A DNA stretch of 64,000 bases, taken from positions 1,488,001 to 1,552,000 of the forward strand of contig NZ_CP080419.1 in the NCBI RefSeq assembly GCF_019457595.1. The letters are read 5' to 3'. Each line of letters starts with the position of its first letter. The first letter of the stretch is position 1. The position numbers and the translations under genes are program-made. The DNA comes from Shewanella psychrotolerans (GTDB lineage: Bacteria > Pseudomonadota > Gammaproteobacteria > Enterobacterales > Shewanellaceae). The notes under the pieces were generated by a model. It saw only the letters and a program-made list of their open reading frames with translations. It was not told the DNA's origin and made no database searches. Positions 1 to 9,531 of this stretch are shown here, piece after piece.

Positions 1-1199
1 TATTAGAAGGTTCAGGTTACATGGCGAGAGCGGCATTTGTCGTTGATGGATTGATGCGTCGTATTGGTCTGCCTGGCAAAGCTTTTGTTCCTATGATCGT
101 CGGTTTTGGTTGTTCGGTTCCTGCCATTATGGCTACGCGTACTTTAGGTAGTGAGCGTGAGCGTATTGTTACGGGCATGATGGCGCCATTCATGTCTTGT
201 GGCGCGCGTCTTCCAGTATACGCACTGTTTGCAGCGGCCTTTTTCCCTGAATCGGGTCAAAATCTTGTATTTTTGTTGTACATCATCGGAATATTAGCGG
301 CAATTGGTACTGGGTTATTATTGCGCTCAACAATACTACCTGGCACTAGCAGCGCTGTGGTAATGGAACTGCCAAATTACGAGAAGCCTAAATTTAAGGC
401 TGTGATGGCTCGCACGGGTAAGCGTACTAAGAGTTTTATCAAAGGGGCGGGTAAAACCATTGTTATCGTGGTGACCTTGCTTAACTTTATCAATGCTATT
501 GGTATAGATGGTTCATTTGGTCATGAAAATAGCTCTGAATCAGTATTGAGTGTGGCGAGTCAAAAAGTGACTCCGCTGTTTTCTCCTATGGGCATTGAAC
601 CCGATAATTGGCCTGCCACCGTGGGTATTATCACAGGTATTTTTGCTAAAGAGGCGGTAGTTGGTACTCTAAACAGTTTGTATTCGACAGCGTCCGGTGA
701 TGAGGAAGCGCTTAAGCCGTTAAGTGAAAGCTTTTCTGAGGCGTTGGCGACTATCCCAGAAAACTTATTTGGTATTGCGCCAGATGATCCGTTATCACTT
801 TCTGTCGGAGATCTCTCAACTGTTGAATCGGCATCGGCTGAGTTAGAAGTTGAAGCGACGACTTTCAGCGCATTGCAAGCTGGGTTTTCTGGTGTGGTAG
901 CGGCATTTGCATATTTACTGTTTGTTTTGCTTTATACCCCTTGCGTTGCGGCGATGGGCGCTTTGGTTGGTGAGTTTGGTTCGCGTTGGGCGACGTTCGC
1001 GGCAACATGGACATTTGGTTTGGCCTATGGCACTGCGACAGTGTTCTATCAGGCTGCTACGTTTGCCGCTCATCCGTTGCAGTCGAGTTTGTGGATTGGT
1101 TTCTTCTTTGTCGCGCTGATCAGTTTCTATTTATGGTTAAAGCGCAAAGCACCGAAGCCACAAAATATCATTCCGGTAATTAATGTTGTGACTGAGTAG
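1..1199 (+). CDS. feoB: Ferrous iron transporter FeoB, C-terminal part (5' end outside window)
   Basis: Inner-membrane Fe(II) transporter of the Feo system. The frame is open from the first bases (codons LEGSGYMARAAF begin at position 3), so the gene starts upstream and the N-terminal GTPase domain is not in view. What is visible is the transmembrane Gate region: the LExSGYMARAAF motif, the Cys-containing motif GCSVPAIMATRTL, then a second conserved block with KEAVVGTLN and further membrane helices, ending in a basic tail. The first in-frame ATG (position 21) is internal and is not the start. A strong terminator follows directly. Upstream feoA and any Fur or FNR sites cannot be judged from here. 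Confidence 0.95.
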   Translation, partial: LEGSGYMARAAFVVDGLMRRIGLPGKAFVPMIVGFGCSVPAIMATRTLGSERERIVTGMMAPFMSCGARLPVYALFAAAFFPESGQNLVFLLYIIGILAAIGTGLLLRSTILPGTSSAVVMELPNYEKPKFKAVMARTGKRTKSFIKGAGKTIVIVVTLLNFINAIGIDGSFGHENSSESVLSVASQKVTPLFSPMGIEPDNWPATVGIITGIFAKEAVVGTLNSLYSTASGDEEALKPLSESFSEALATIPENLFGIAPDDPLSLSVGDLSTVESASAELEVEATTFSALQAGFSGVVAAFAYLLFVLLYTPCVAAMGALVGEFGSRWATFAATWTFGLAYGTATVFYQAATFAAHPLQSSLWIGFFFVALISFYLWLKRKAPKPQNIIPVINVVTE

Positions 1200-1215
1200 A
1201 CCTTCTCATCATTTG

Positions 1216-1249
1216 AAAAGCAGCGATTCGTCGCTGCTTTTTTATTTTT
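1216..1249 (+). terminator. Rho-independent terminator after feoB
   Basis: An 11-bp perfect stem (AAAAGCAGCGA) closes on a TTCG tetraloop and runs into a T-rich tail. It lies 17 nt after the feoB stop and separates feoB from glnS. Confidence 0.9.
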
Positions 1250-1386
1250 GTCGCAAATGATGACGGTTTTTATGCATGACCCGTTGTAACTCAACCAGAT
1301 CTGTAGGAATATGCTGGTTTTCCCTAATTGATACTGATCGGCTAGAATGCGGATTGGTGATAGCACTGTTGGTAAAGAGGATTTCC

Positions 1387-3057
1387 ATGAGTCATATGGA
1401 CACTGAAGTTCGTCCAAGTAACTTCATTCGTAATATCATAGATGAAGATTTAGAAAGCGGTAAGCATAGCAATGTACATACACGTTTTCCGCCAGAACCA
1501 AATGGTTATCTTCACATTGGTCATGCAAAGTCGATCTGTTTGAATTTCGGTTTAGCTCAAGACTATAAGGGCCTATGTAACTTACGTTTTGATGATACTA
1601 ACCCTGAGAAAGAGGATATCGATTACGTTAACTCTATACAGGCCGACGTGCAGTGGTTAGGGTTTCAATGGGATGGCGATATTCGCTACTCGTCGAATTA
1701 CTTCGATAAACTTCATCAATATGCTGTTGAGCTGATCAATAAAGGGCTAGCTTATGTCTGTTTTCTTAATGGAGAACAGACTCGTGAGTATCGTGGCACC
1801 TTAAAAGAGCCAGGAAAAAACAGTCCTTATCGCGATACTTCTGTTGAAGAAAACTTAGCGTTATTTGAAAAAATGCGTAAAGGCGAGTTCAAGGAAGGTG
1901 AATGTTCACTGCGGGCTAAAGTGGATATGGCATCGCCGTTTATGTGTATGCGCGATCCTATTATCTACCGTGTTCGTTTTGCGCACCATCATCAAACGGG
2001 TGACAAGTGGTGCATTTACCCAATGTACGACTTTACTCATTGTATCTCTGATGCAATCGAAAACATTACTCATTCATTGTGTACTTTGGAATTCCAAGAT
2101 AATCGCCGCTTGTATGATTGGGTGTTGGATAACCTCGACGATTTCCAAGCGCCTAATCGTACTCGTCAGTATGAGTTCTCGCGTCTAAATCTTGAATACA
2201 CCTTGATGTCTAAGCGTAAGCTTAACGATCTTGTGGTTCGAGGTTTGGTGTCAGGCTGGGATGATCCCCGTATGCCAACCATTGCAGGTCTTCGTCGCCG
2301 TGGTTATACGCCTGCATCTATCCGTGAGTTTTGCCGCCGCATTGGTGTCACCAAACAAGAGAATATGGTTGAAGTAGGCATGCTTGATGCGTGTATTCGT
2401 GAAGAGCTTAATGAGCATGCACCACGAGCCATGGCTGTGATTAATCCTGTTAAGCTTATTATTGAAAATTATCCAGAAGGGCAGGTTGAGCATTTGACTG
2501 CGCCTGCGCATCCAACGATTGAGTCTATGGGGCATCGTGACCTAGCCTTCGGTCGTGAGATCTACATCGATGCAGATGATTTCCGTGAAGAGGCGAATAA
2601 GAAATACAAGCGCTTAGTCCAAGGCAAAGAAGTGCGTTTACGTAATGCATATGTGATTAAAGCCGAGCGTTGCGAGAAAGATGCTGATGGCAATGTCACT
2701 GCAATTTACTGTACTTATGATGATCAAACATTGGGTAAAAACCCTGCTGATGGTCGTAAAGTAAAGGGCGTTATTCATTGGGTTGAGGCGACAACTGCCG
2801 CTAAAGCCGAATTCCGTCTTTACGATAAGTTGTTTAACCAAGCCAACCCTGCTGCGGCAGATACGGTGGATGAAGTGCTAAACCCTAATTCGTTGGTGGT
2901 TAAACACGGTTTAGTGGAAGCCGGTTTGGTTAATGCTGAAGCTGAAAAAGCCTATCAGTTTGAACGTGAAGGTTATTTTTGTGTCGATAGCAAAGACTCT
3001 TCCCCTGAGCACTTAGTATTTAATTTAACCGTTGCCCTGCGAGATTCTTCAAATTAA
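1387..3057 (+). CDS. glnS: Glutaminyl-tRNA synthetase
   Basis: Class I aminoacyl-tRNA synthetase that charges tRNA-Gln with glutamine in the cytoplasm. The catalytic Rossmann fold carries the HIGH signature ([12 protein letters not shown]) near the N-terminus and the KMSKS equivalent LMSKRKL near residue 270, followed by the beta-barrel anticodon-binding domains. I place the start at the ATG at 1387 ([13 protein letters not shown]), giving 556 aa, the normal family length. It is preceded by AAGAGG at suitable spacing. The open frame extends upstream to 1276, but that part (MTRCNSTRS...) has no family similarity. The gene appears monocistronic, with terminators on both sides. Confidence 0.96.
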   Translation: MSHMDTEVRPSNFIRNIIDEDLESGKHSNVHTRFPPEPNGYLHIGHAKSICLNFGLAQDYKGLCNLRFDDTNPEKEDIDYVNSIQADVQWLGFQWDGDIRYSSNYFDKLHQYAVELINKGLAYVCFLNGEQTREYRGTLKEPGKNSPYRDTSVEENLALFEKMRKGEFKEGECSLRAKVDMASPFMCMRDPIIYRVRFAHHHQTGDKWCIYPMYDFTHCISDAIENITHSLCTLEFQDNRRLYDWVLDNLDDFQAPNRTRQYEFSRLNLEYTLMSKRKLNDLVVRGLVSGWDDPRMPTIAGLRRRGYTPASIREFCRRIGVTKQENMVEVGMLDACIREELNEHAPRAMAVINPVKLIIENYPEGQVEHLTAPAHPTIESMGHRDLAFGREIYIDADDFREEANKKYKRLVQGKEVRLRNAYVIKAERCEKDADGNVTAIYCTYDDQTLGKNPADGRKVKGVIHWVEATTAAKAEFRLYDKLFNQANPAAADTVDEVLNPNSLVVKHGLVEAGLVNAEAEKAYQFEREGYFCVDSKDSSPEHLVFNLTVALRDSSN

Positions 3058-3081
3058 TAACGTTGTCAGTTATGGATGGAC

Positions 3082-3116
3082 AAAAAGGCTTTAGGGTTTC
3101 CCCTAAAGCCTTTTTT
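3082..3116 (+). terminator. Bidirectional terminator between glnS and the Yip1 gene
   Basis: A 13-bp stem (AAAGGCTTTAGGG with its complement) has a TTTC loop, an A-run before it and a T-run after it. It can therefore serve glnS on the plus strand and the converging gene on the minus strand. Confidence 0.9.
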
Positions 3117-3163
3117 AATTTATAGACATTGTGAGCTATTGGTTCATTGAGTAATTCAGTTGG

Positions 3164-3760
3164 CTATTGATACATTGGGCCTAAACCCATACTCCATAAA
3201 ATAATGCTCGACGCCATTAACGCGACCAGTAATACCAGACCCGCTGTAACAACCGAACTGGCGTAGATAAAGCCTTTTTCTTCAGGAATATTCATAATAA
3301 TCGGGACGCCGGTGTACAGCAGATATATCGAGTAGGAAAGACCGGCTAGGCCGACAACCATCATAAACCAAATGGATGGGTACAGTGCCGCGAGTCCAAC
3401 CATAAATAATGGTGTCGCGGTATAAGCCGCTAATTCTAATGCCTGGGTGTAGCTGGGTTCGGCATCGAATGTCTTAGCCATCCAAAAGGCGAGATACGCC
3501 AGCGCAAATACTCCTGCGATAAGGCCAAAATACATACTAATTGACATCACTAATGCGCTATTGGACGTCAGAAAAAGTGGATCGGATACCCCTAAGTTCC
3601 ATCCGATTGCCGTGGAGGCGAAATAGGTACAAATTGATGGAATTAATGCGATCAATAGGACATGACTTAGGCTGCTCTTGACTGCTTCGTGGTTTTTCTC
3701 AATTGTGTGCCACTCTTCTTTTGGATGAGTGTATAACCCCATTAAGTGATTCAATATCAT
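3164..3760 (-). CDS. Yip1-domain family inner-membrane protein
   Basis: A 198-aa integral membrane protein with about five hydrophobic helices. It starts with a short amphipathic N-terminus (MILNHLMGLYTHPKEEW) typical of bacterial Yip1/YohC-like proteins. The family has no established biochemical role in bacteria; eukaryotic Yip1 proteins act in vesicle traffic, which cannot be carried over here. It converges on glnS and shares its terminator. A promoter would lie in the roughly 170-bp region upstream, before miaE on the other strand. I am confident of the gene and moderately confident of the family. Confidence 0.8.
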   Translation of the reverse strand: MILNHLMGLYTHPKEEWHTIEKNHEAVKSSLSHVLLIALIPSICTYFASTAIGWNLGVSDPLFLTSNSALVMSISMYFGLIAGVFALAYLAFWMAKTFDAEPSYTQALELAAYTATPLFMVGLAALYPSIWFMMVVGLAGLSYSIYLLYTGVPIIMNIPEEKGFIYASSVVTAGLVLLVALMASSIILWSMGLGPMYQ

Positions 3761-4010
3761 TATAGTTATCCTTGTTCAGCTTTAACCTGCGCTCGCCAAA
3801 CTTCAGACGAACCCTCATGCCTTTTGGTCTGCTACCAAATAGACCTTAGGCTCCCAAACAGTCATTTTATTGTGACTGACTTAGTTTATTTATTGAACAT
3901 AAACTACTACTAGTCAAGCTAACTTTGAAATGTTAGTGGGAACTATATGCCTAACTTACGGTTTTTTGTTAAAATACTCGGTCTGTTTTACCACCATTAT
4001 AGAGTGTTCA

Positions 4011-4775
4011 ATGCAAGCGTTATTAGCGCCAATAAAGCAGTTTCTGCAATGCGAAACCCCTGATGAGTGGATAGTTGAGGCGATAAGACCAGAGCAGCTA
4101 TCGGCGTTATTGATCGATCATTGTAATTGCGAGCTAAAGGCGGCGCAGACCGCAATGTTTTTAATTCGCAAGTATGCGATTGATAAAGCCAGCGGTGAAT
4201 TACTGCTTAATTGGGCCAAACCTTATGAGGAGTTTGTTTATAATAAACAGCGTTCAATAGAGGGCTTTTTAGCTAGAGAAGCTAAAAAGAATGAGTTGAT
4301 AGGCGAGTTGAAGCCTAAAGCGGGTGTGGATTATGGTCCCGACTTGATTGCAAAAATGGTTCGCTTGATAAAAGAAGAGTTTCATCATTTTGAACAAGTG
4401 TTAGAGATCATGCAGGCTCGCTATATTCCCTATCAAAACTTAACTGCTGGGCGTTACGCTAAGGGAATGATGAAGCACGTTCGTACACATGAGCCAGCCA
4501 CATTAATAGACAAGCTGATTGTTGGTGCTTTTATTGAAGCACGCTCTTGTGAGCGTTTTGCTAAGTTAGCACCTTATTTAGACGAAGGGCTACAGAAATT
4601 CTATGTGTCTCTATTGCGCTCTGAGGCGCGTCACTACCAAGATTACTTAACCCTTGCCCAAGCAATATCTGCCGAGGATATTGCTGTGCGAGTCGAGCAT
4701 TTTGCGAAGGTGGAAGCTGAGCTGATTTGCTCGCCAGACAGTGAGTTTAAATTTCACTCAGGGCGTCCAATTTAG
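4011..4775 (+). CDS. miaE: tRNA-(ms2io6A37) hydroxylase MiaE
   Basis: Non-haem diiron monooxygenase that hydroxylates the isopentenyl group of ms2i6A at position 37 of tRNAs reading U-starting codons. The ferritin-like four-helix bundle shows iron ligands in CNCELKAAQ, EEFHHFEQ, EARSCERF and SEARHYQDY. I choose the ATG at 4011 (MQALLAPIKQFLQC), giving 254 aa. The frame is open back to 3930, but the extra 27 residues are hydrophobic and unlike the family. Only some gammaproteobacteria have this gene, and E. coli lacks it, which fits the Shewanella/Vibrio-like assignment. It stands alone and converges on lpxH. Confidence 0.9.
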   Translation: MQALLAPIKQFLQCETPDEWIVEAIRPEQLSALLIDHCNCELKAAQTAMFLIRKYAIDKASGELLLNWAKPYEEFVYNKQRSIEGFLAREAKKNELIGELKPKAGVDYGPDLIAKMVRLIKEEFHHFEQVLEIMQARYIPYQNLTAGRYAKGMMKHVRTHEPATLIDKLIVGAFIEARSCERFAKLAPYLDEGLQKFYVSLLRSEARHYQDYLTLAQAISAEDIAVRVEHFAKVEAELICSPDSEFKFHSGRPI

Positions 4776-4825
4776 CGATTAAAATACCGCGTGTTAGTGC
4801 TTGATAAAAAGCTATTTACGGTAAT

Positions 4826-5545
4826 TTAGCGGAACGGCAACGCTGTAAGACTTATCTCATCAGGAGTAATTGTTAGCACGCTACCTTGATCATACCAGTC
4901 GCCGACCACAATGCGTTGTCGCTCATTTTTGAGGTGATGGATAAAAGGCCTGTGAGTGTGGCCATGGATCATCAAATCGACGTCGGTTTTATCCATCAAG
5001 GCGTTTACGGCCGTTTGTTCGACATCCATGATGGTATTGCTTTTTTGCTGATTACTCTGCTGACTTTTACTGCGCAGTTTTGTGGCAATGCTCACCCGCT
5101 GGTTTTTAGGTAGGTGATTATAGATAAACTTTGTCCAAGGCTGGTTTCTAAACCAGCGAAAGCGTTGATACGCTTTATCTAAAGTACACAAGCTGTCGCC
5201 GTGGAGCAGCACCGTTGTTTGTCCATATAAGTTAAGTCGATGTACTTCTGGTAATAACGTCATGCCTGCTAACGCGGCATACTGTCTACCTAGTAGAAAA
5301 TCACGATTACCATGAATGAAATAGAGCGGCGTATTAGTTGAGAACTGCTTTAACCTTGCTGCTAATTCAATAGCAAAAGGCTCTGCAATATCGTCACCGA
5401 CCCAGACTTCAAAGAGATCGCCAAGAATATATAAAGCGTCACATTCAGCGCTGATCTGATCGAGAAATTGATAAAAAGCGTTGAGAATATCGGGGCGATC
5501 AGCACTTAAATGCAGGTCGCCCACGAACAGGGTATGATTTAGCAA
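4826..5545 (-). CDS. lpxH: UDP-2,3-diacylglucosamine diphosphatase LpxH
   Basis: Peripheral membrane metallophosphoesterase of lipid A synthesis that hydrolyses UDP-2,3-diacylglucosamine to lipid X and UMP. The calcineurin-like metal motifs are in order: GDLHL near residue 10, [11 protein letters not shown] near 43, HGNRDF near 80 and HGHTHRP near 195. Length 239 aa is normal. The only plausible start is a TTG at 5545, four bases after the ppiB stop, with no clear Shine-Dalgarno sequence. This suggests translational coupling to ppiB. The ppiB-lpxH pairing also occurs in E. coli. Confidence 0.94.
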   Translation of the reverse strand: MLNHTLFVGDLHLSADRPDILNAFYQFLDQISAECDALYILGDLFEVWVGDDIAEPFAIELAARLKQFSTNTPLYFIHGNRDFLLGRQYAALAGMTLLPEVHRLNLYGQTTVLLHGDSLCTLDKAYQRFRWFRNQPWTKFIYNHLPKNQRVSIATKLRSKSQQSNQQKSNTIMDVEQTAVNALMDKTDVDLMIHGHTHRPFIHHLKNERQRIVVGDWYDQGSVLTITPDEISLTALPFR

Positions 5546-5549
5546 TGGA

Positions 5550-6059
5550 TTATTCTGCTATTGTCACTTTTTCGATGATCACAGCTTCTAGTGGAACATC
5601 TTGGTGCATACCGCGGTTGCCAGTCGCAACAGCTTTGATTTGGTTGACAACGTCCATACCTTCAACAACTTTACCAAATACACAGTAACCCCAACCTTGT
5701 GAAGACTCTGATTTAAAATCTAAGAACGTGTTGTCGTTAATGTTGATAAAGAACTGGGCTGTTGCTGAATGCGGATCTGACGTTCTTGCCATTGCAATGG
5801 TGCCAACTTTATTAGATAGACCATTGTTCGCTTCGTTTTCGATAGATTCGTTAACGCGTTTTTGGGCCATATCTTCGGTGAATCCACCGCCTTGAACCAT
5901 GAAACCGTCAATCACACGGTGAAAGATAGTACCATCGTAAAACCCGTCTTCTACATATTTAACGAAGTTCGCTGCGGTTACAGGTGCTTTTTCGGCATCT
6001 AACTCAATTTTGATTTCGCCGTGATTGGTTTGCATTATGATCATTTGATTCATTCTCAT
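5550..6059 (-). CDS. ppiB: Cytosolic peptidyl-prolyl cis-trans isomerase B (cyclophilin)
   Basis: Cyclophilin-type prolyl isomerase acting in protein folding. The core motifs are visible: [15 protein letters not shown] (catalytic Arg), [19 protein letters not shown] and the C-terminal [11 protein letters not shown]. There is no signal peptide, so it is the cytosolic form. Several in-frame starts are possible. The longest begins at 6059 ([15 protein letters not shown]), while family alignment favours 6044 ([14 protein letters not shown]) or 6035. It is first gene of a two-gene unit with lpxH. Upstream lies a divergent region of about 230 bp shared with cysS. Confidence 0.93.
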   Translation of the reverse strand: MRMNQMIIMQTNHGEIKIELDAEKAPVTAANFVKYVEDGFYDGTIFHRVIDGFMVQGGGFTEDMAQKRVNESIENEANNGLSNKVGTIAMARTSDPHSATAQFFININDNTFLDFKSESSQGWGYCVFGKVVEGMDVVNQIKAVATGNRGMHQDVPLEAVIIEKVTIAE

Positions 6060-6292
6060 CGTTTGTAACGGATAGCGCTCGATTCTAGCCTATTACCTTT
6101 AACGCATAAAGCGATTCTCCTGACTTTTGTGTTTGAAGCGTGTCAATTTGCTGCGCTTTTAGTCAGCAATTTGTCGGGAATGTGTTTGAGGACAAAAAAC
6201 GCTTTAGATTCACGCTATCATGCTGGAAGCGTTGGTTTTCAGGTGGTAAACTGACTCTCCTATTTGTTGTCAATTATTTATAGAGAATCTCA

Positions 6293-7672
6293 ATGTTGAA
6301 GCTATACAACAGTCTTACCCGCCAAAAAGAGGAATTTAAGCCATTACAGCCAGGTAAAGTCGGCATGTATGTCTGCGGGGTTACCATTTATGATTTGTGT
6401 CATATTGGTCATGGACGTACGTTTGTTAGTTTTGACATGATCGTTCGCTATCTTCGTTATAGCGGTTATGACGTTAACTTTCAGCGTAATATTACCGATG
6501 TCGATGACAAAATTATTAAGCGTGCTGCTGAAAATAACGAAAGCTGCGAGTCATTAACAGAACGTTTAATTGGTGAGATGCATCGTGATTTTGATGCGCT
6601 TAATATGAAACGCCCAGATTTTGAGCCTCGTGCGACCCTACATATTCCAGAAATTATCGAGATGGTTGAGCGCCTCATTGAGCGTGAGCACGCTTATATT
6701 GCAGACGATGGCGATGTACTCTTTAGCGTTTCCTCATTTCCTGAATATGGGCGCTTATCTGGTCAGAATTTAGACCAGCTACAAGCGGGGGCTCGCGTTG
6801 AAGTTGATGAGAATAAGCGCGATCCTATGGATTTCGTGTTATGGAAAATGTCTAAGCCAGGTGAGCCTACCTGGGACTCTCCATGGGGACCTGGCCGTCC
6901 AGGTTGGCACATCGAATGCTCTGCGATGAACAGCAAGCATTTAGGTGAGCATTTTGATATTCACGGTGGTGGATCTGATCTGCAGTTCCCACATCATGAA
7001 AATGAGATAGCACAATCTTGCTGCGCCCACGACACACCCTATGTGAACTATTGGATGCACACTGGCATGGTGATGGTTGATAAAGAGAAGATGTCTAAGT
7101 CATTAAACAACTTCTTTACCATTCGTGACGTGCTTGAACATTATGAACCATCGACAGTGCGCTATTTCCTATTATCGGGTCATTATCGTAGTCAGCTTAA
7201 TTATTCTGAAGACAACCTTAAGCAGGCTAAAGCGGCGTTAGAGCGTCTTTATACCGCCTTAAAGGGGTTAGATCTAACGGTTGATGCTGCACCTGCTGAG
7301 GAATTTGTTGCTAAATTTAAGGCGGCAATGGATGACGATTTCAATACGCCTGAAGCTTATTCAGTATTATTTGATATGGTGCGCGAAATTAATCGTCTTA
7401 AGGTCGATGATATGGCTGCGGCTTCAGCGCTTGGTGTTAGCATGAAGCAGCTTGCCGACGTGCTGGGGATCTTAGATCAAGATGTTGATGCATTTTTCAA
7501 AGGCGAGGGCAGCGATGATGAAGTAGCTCAAATTGAAGCCTTGATTGCAGAGCGTAATCGCGCCCGCGCCGAAAAAGATTGGCCTGCAGCAGATGTGGCT
7601 CGCGATGGGTTAAATGCCCTAGGTGTTATCTTAGAAGATGGCCCTGAAGGCACAACTTGGCGTAAGAAGTAA
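6293..7672 (+). CDS. cysS: Cysteinyl-tRNA synthetase
   Basis: Class I synthetase that charges tRNA-Cys. It contains the HIGH motif at residues 37-40 (CHIGHGRTF), KMSKS near residue 268, and the zinc site formed by Cys28 plus the Cys and His of the GWHIECS and PHHENE segments. At 459 aa it is close to the E. coli enzyme (461). The ATG at 6293 begins [15 protein letters not shown], as expected. It is single, with a terminator just downstream that also faces folD. Confidence 0.96.
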   Translation: MLKLYNSLTRQKEEFKPLQPGKVGMYVCGVTIYDLCHIGHGRTFVSFDMIVRYLRYSGYDVNFQRNITDVDDKIIKRAAENNESCESLTERLIGEMHRDFDALNMKRPDFEPRATLHIPEIIEMVERLIEREHAYIADDGDVLFSVSSFPEYGRLSGQNLDQLQAGARVEVDENKRDPMDFVLWKMSKPGEPTWDSPWGPGRPGWHIECSAMNSKHLGEHFDIHGGGSDLQFPHHENEIAQSCCAHDTPYVNYWMHTGMVMVDKEKMSKSLNNFFTIRDVLEHYEPSTVRYFLLSGHYRSQLNYSEDNLKQAKAALERLYTALKGLDLTVDAAPAEEFVAKFKAAMDDDFNTPEAYSVLFDMVREINRLKVDDMAAASALGVSMKQLADVLGILDQDVDAFFKGEGSDDEVAQIEALIAERNRARAEKDWPAADVARDGLNALGVILEDGPEGTTWRKK

Positions 7673-7702
7673 TTTATTGTCCGAGTTAAAAATCGTATTA
7701 GT

Positions 7703-7739
7703 AAAAATGCCTGCGTTATTATAACGCAGGCATTTTTTA
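7703..7739. terminator. Terminator between cysS and folD
   Basis: A perfect stem of at least 14 bp (AATGCCTGCGTTAT and its complement) is flanked by an A-run and a T-run. It can stop cysS on the plus strand and folD on the minus strand. Confidence 0.9.
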
Positions 7740-7745
7740 TGTTTG

Positions 7746-7784
7746 CAGAAGCCAGAAGCCAGAAGCCAGAAGCCAGAAGCCAGG
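7746..7784. repeat. Short tandem repeat, unit GCCAGAA
   Basis: Four perfect copies of the 7-mer GCCAGAA run from 7751 to 7778. They are followed by a partial fifth copy (GCCAG) and preceded by a copy lacking one C. The array abuts the folD stop codon at 7785-7787 and lies between it and the shared terminator, so it sits in the folD 3' untranslated region. A 7-bp unit in such an array could change copy number by replication slippage. Confidence 0.9.
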
Positions 7785-8639
7785 CTAATCGTGATAGTTT
7801 TCCGCTGCGTAAAGCGTATTTTCGAGTAGGCTCGCAATCGTCATTGGTCCTACACCACCAGGAACTGGGGTAATGTGGCTAGCATGCTCTGCTGCGACGT
7901 CATATTGCACATCACCGACAAGTTTACCGTCGTCTAAACGATTAATTCCCACATCGATAACGATAGCGCCAGGTTTAATCCAATCACCAGGAATGAAGTT
8001 TGGTTTGCCTACGGCAACGATAACTAAATCTGCGCGGCGGATCTTATCTTCAAGGTTGCGAGTAAACCGGTGACAAGTGGTTGTGGTGCAGCCTGCAAGG
8101 AGCAGCTCTAAGGTCATTGGACGCCCCACGATGTTTGATGCACCAACAACTACCGCATCAAGGCCATATGTATCAACACCAGTTGATTTAATTAACGTCA
8201 TGATCCCCATTGGGGTACAAGAGCGTAGCACGGGAATACGTTGCGCTAAGCGTCCTACATTGTATGGATGAAAACCATCGACATCTTTATCGGGACGGAT
8301 CCGTTCAATGACTTTTGATTCTTCGATATGTTTTGGTAGTGGTAATTGCACTAAGATGCCATCGATAGCAGGATCGCTATTACATTGATCGATTAGTTCA
8401 AGTAGTGCTGTTTCACTGGTATCCGATGGTAGATCAAATGATTGAGATAAAAAGCCAACTTCTTCACATGCACGTCGTTTACTACCAACATAAACTTGAG
8501 AGGCAGGATCTGCACCTACAAGTATTACGGCTAAACCTGGTACACGTTGCCCTGCCTCTTTACGGGCGGTTACTTTCGCGGCTAACTGAGTTCGAATGGA
8601 TTGGGCGATCGCTTTGCCATCGATTATTTGGGCTGTCAT
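7785..8639 (-). CDS. folD: Bifunctional methylene-THF dehydrogenase / methenyl-THF cyclohydrolase FolD
   Basis: Cytoplasmic one-carbon enzyme that interconverts 5,10-methylene-THF, methenyl-THF and 10-formyl-THF with NADP. It shows the catalytic lysine segment [13 protein letters not shown] near residue 52, the cofactor loop [11 protein letters not shown] near 165 and the C-terminal PGGVGPMT signature. Length 284 aa is normal and the ATG at 8639 ([13 protein letters not shown]) matches the family start. It is transcribed alone and shares a terminator with cysS. The 3' UTR carries a 7-bp tandem repeat. Confidence 0.96.
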   Translation of the reverse strand: MTAQIIDGKAIAQSIRTQLAAKVTARKEAGQRVPGLAVILVGADPASQVYVGSKRRACEEVGFLSQSFDLPSDTSETALLELIDQCNSDPAIDGILVQLPLPKHIEESKVIERIRPDKDVDGFHPYNVGRLAQRIPVLRSCTPMGIMTLIKSTGVDTYGLDAVVVGASNIVGRPMTLELLLAGCTTTTCHRFTRNLEDKIRRADLVIVAVGKPNFIPGDWIKPGAIVIDVGINRLDDGKLVGDVQYDVAAEHASHITPVPGGVGPMTIASLLENTLYAAENYHD

Positions 8640-8911
8640 GGGGGTAGGAGTTCCTTTATATGGCGCGATAATAAAATCGGCGACATTTTAACAGGGGTGA
8701 TAACCAGTGTCATTGATTTAGCGGTATAACAGACCGTTTTATATTAAGAATAATAAATATGGGCGATAACCCTTGGCGCTAGTGGGGACAATTACATTCG
8801 TTTTATCGGGCTGCGGGAGTATAAAACAAATGCAATAAACCTTGGGTTTGTATGATTTATTATCGGATAGGTGTTAAATTCAGCACCTAAATGGCCTTTT
8901 AAAAAAAATCG
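8640..8911. other. Intergenic stretch between folD and the tRNA promoter
   Basis: This must hold the folD promoter on the minus strand. I see no convincing open reading frame or RNA gene. The right edge has an AT-rich tract (A8 at 8902-8909) that could act as an UP element for the tRNA promoter. Confidence 0.5.
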
Positions 8912-8940
8912 TTGACGACTATTAAGTGAGGGGATAAGAT
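8912..8940 (+). promoter_or_regulatory. Promoter of the tRNA operon
   Basis: TTGACG at 8912-8917 and TAAGAT at 8935-8940 are separated by exactly 17 bp. An A-tract lies just upstream and a GC-rich discriminator (GCGC) follows, as in stringently controlled stable-RNA promoters. Transcription would start about 25 bp before the first tRNA. Confidence 0.75.
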
Positions 8941-8973
8941 GCGCTCCGTTCTCGACGAGACATGTAAGACCTT

Positions 8974-9050
<77 letters not shown>

Positions 9051-9114
9051 AATTTTTAGCGAGTGTGAAAACATTCTCTAGCCCAGTTAGGATATGAACC
9101 CAGTTCATAACGAA

Positions 9115-9191
9115 GCGCCCGTAGCTCAGTTGGATAGAGCATCCGCCTTCTAAGCGGATGGCCGCAGGTTCGAATCCTGCCGGGCGTACCA
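9115..9191 (+). tRNA. tRNA-Arg (anticodon TCT)
   Basis: A 77-nt cloverleaf with encoded CCA. The acceptor GCGCCCG pairs with CGGGCGT, including one G-T pair. The anticodon stem TCCGC/GCGGA frames CTTCTAA, with TCT at 9149-9151, reading AGA/AGG codons. It is second in the tRNA operon, 64 nt after tRNA-Pro. Confidence 0.97.
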
Positions 9192-9197
9192 AACAGT

Positions 9198-9274
9198 GGT
9201 GATTGTAGCTCAGTTGGTAGAGCCCCGGATTGTGATTCCGGTTGTCGTGGGTTCAAGTCCCATCAGTCACCCCA
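9198..9274 (+). tRNA. tRNA-His (anticodon GTG)
   Basis: A cloverleaf with encoded CCA. The acceptor GTGATTG (9199-9205) pairs with CAGTCAC. The base at 9198 is the G-1 characteristic of tRNA-His, opposite C73. The anticodon loop TTGTGAT has GTG at 9232-9234. It lies only 6 nt after tRNA-Arg and is last in the operon. Confidence 0.97.
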
Positions 9275-9295
9275 CTTCTTTTTTAAGAAGAAAAT

Positions 9296-9324
9296 AAAAA
9301 AAGCGACCTTGAGTCGCTTTTTTT
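9296..9324 (+). terminator. Terminator of the tRNA operon
   Basis: An A-rich 5' arm plus AAGCGAC pairs with GTCGCTT across a short loop, followed by T7. It starts 22 nt after the tRNA-His CCA end. Confidence 0.88.
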
Positions 9325-9349
9325 ACGTCTGTAATTCGAACTTTCAGGC

Positions 9350-9378
9350 TCGACTATGCAGAAAACCGTGGCTATAAT
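9350..9378 (+). promoter_or_regulatory. Candidate promoter of tig
   Basis: A perfect TATAAT (9373-9378) lies 17 bp after TCGACT, which matches four of six -35 bases. A GC-rich discriminator follows. It would give a 5' UTR of about 145 nt before tig. No other good sigma-70 pair is seen between the tRNA terminator and tig. Confidence 0.55.
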
Positions 9379-9531
9379 GTCGCGTCTTGATAAATTTCAA
9401 CTATGTGCGACGACTGCCAAACCCAGTTACCAAGCCATTTTAGTCGTTTTTTTAGATCAAGAAACGAATACCTTAATAGTTGAATATTCGGCTATTACAA
9501 AAAGACGTTTGACATATTTCGAGGTAAAACA

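Noticed and set aside
1321..1348. glnS promoter with TTGATA and TAGAAT
   Set aside because: The two boxes are only about 9 bp apart, and no acceptable -35 lies at 16-18 bp from TAGAAT.
1276..1386. N-terminal extension of glnS
   Set aside because: The frame is open, but the residues do not resemble any glutaminyl-tRNA synthetase, and a better ribosome-binding site precedes ATG 1387.
7746..7784. CRISPR-like array
   Set aside because: The unit is only 7 bp with no spacers; it is a simple tandem repeat.
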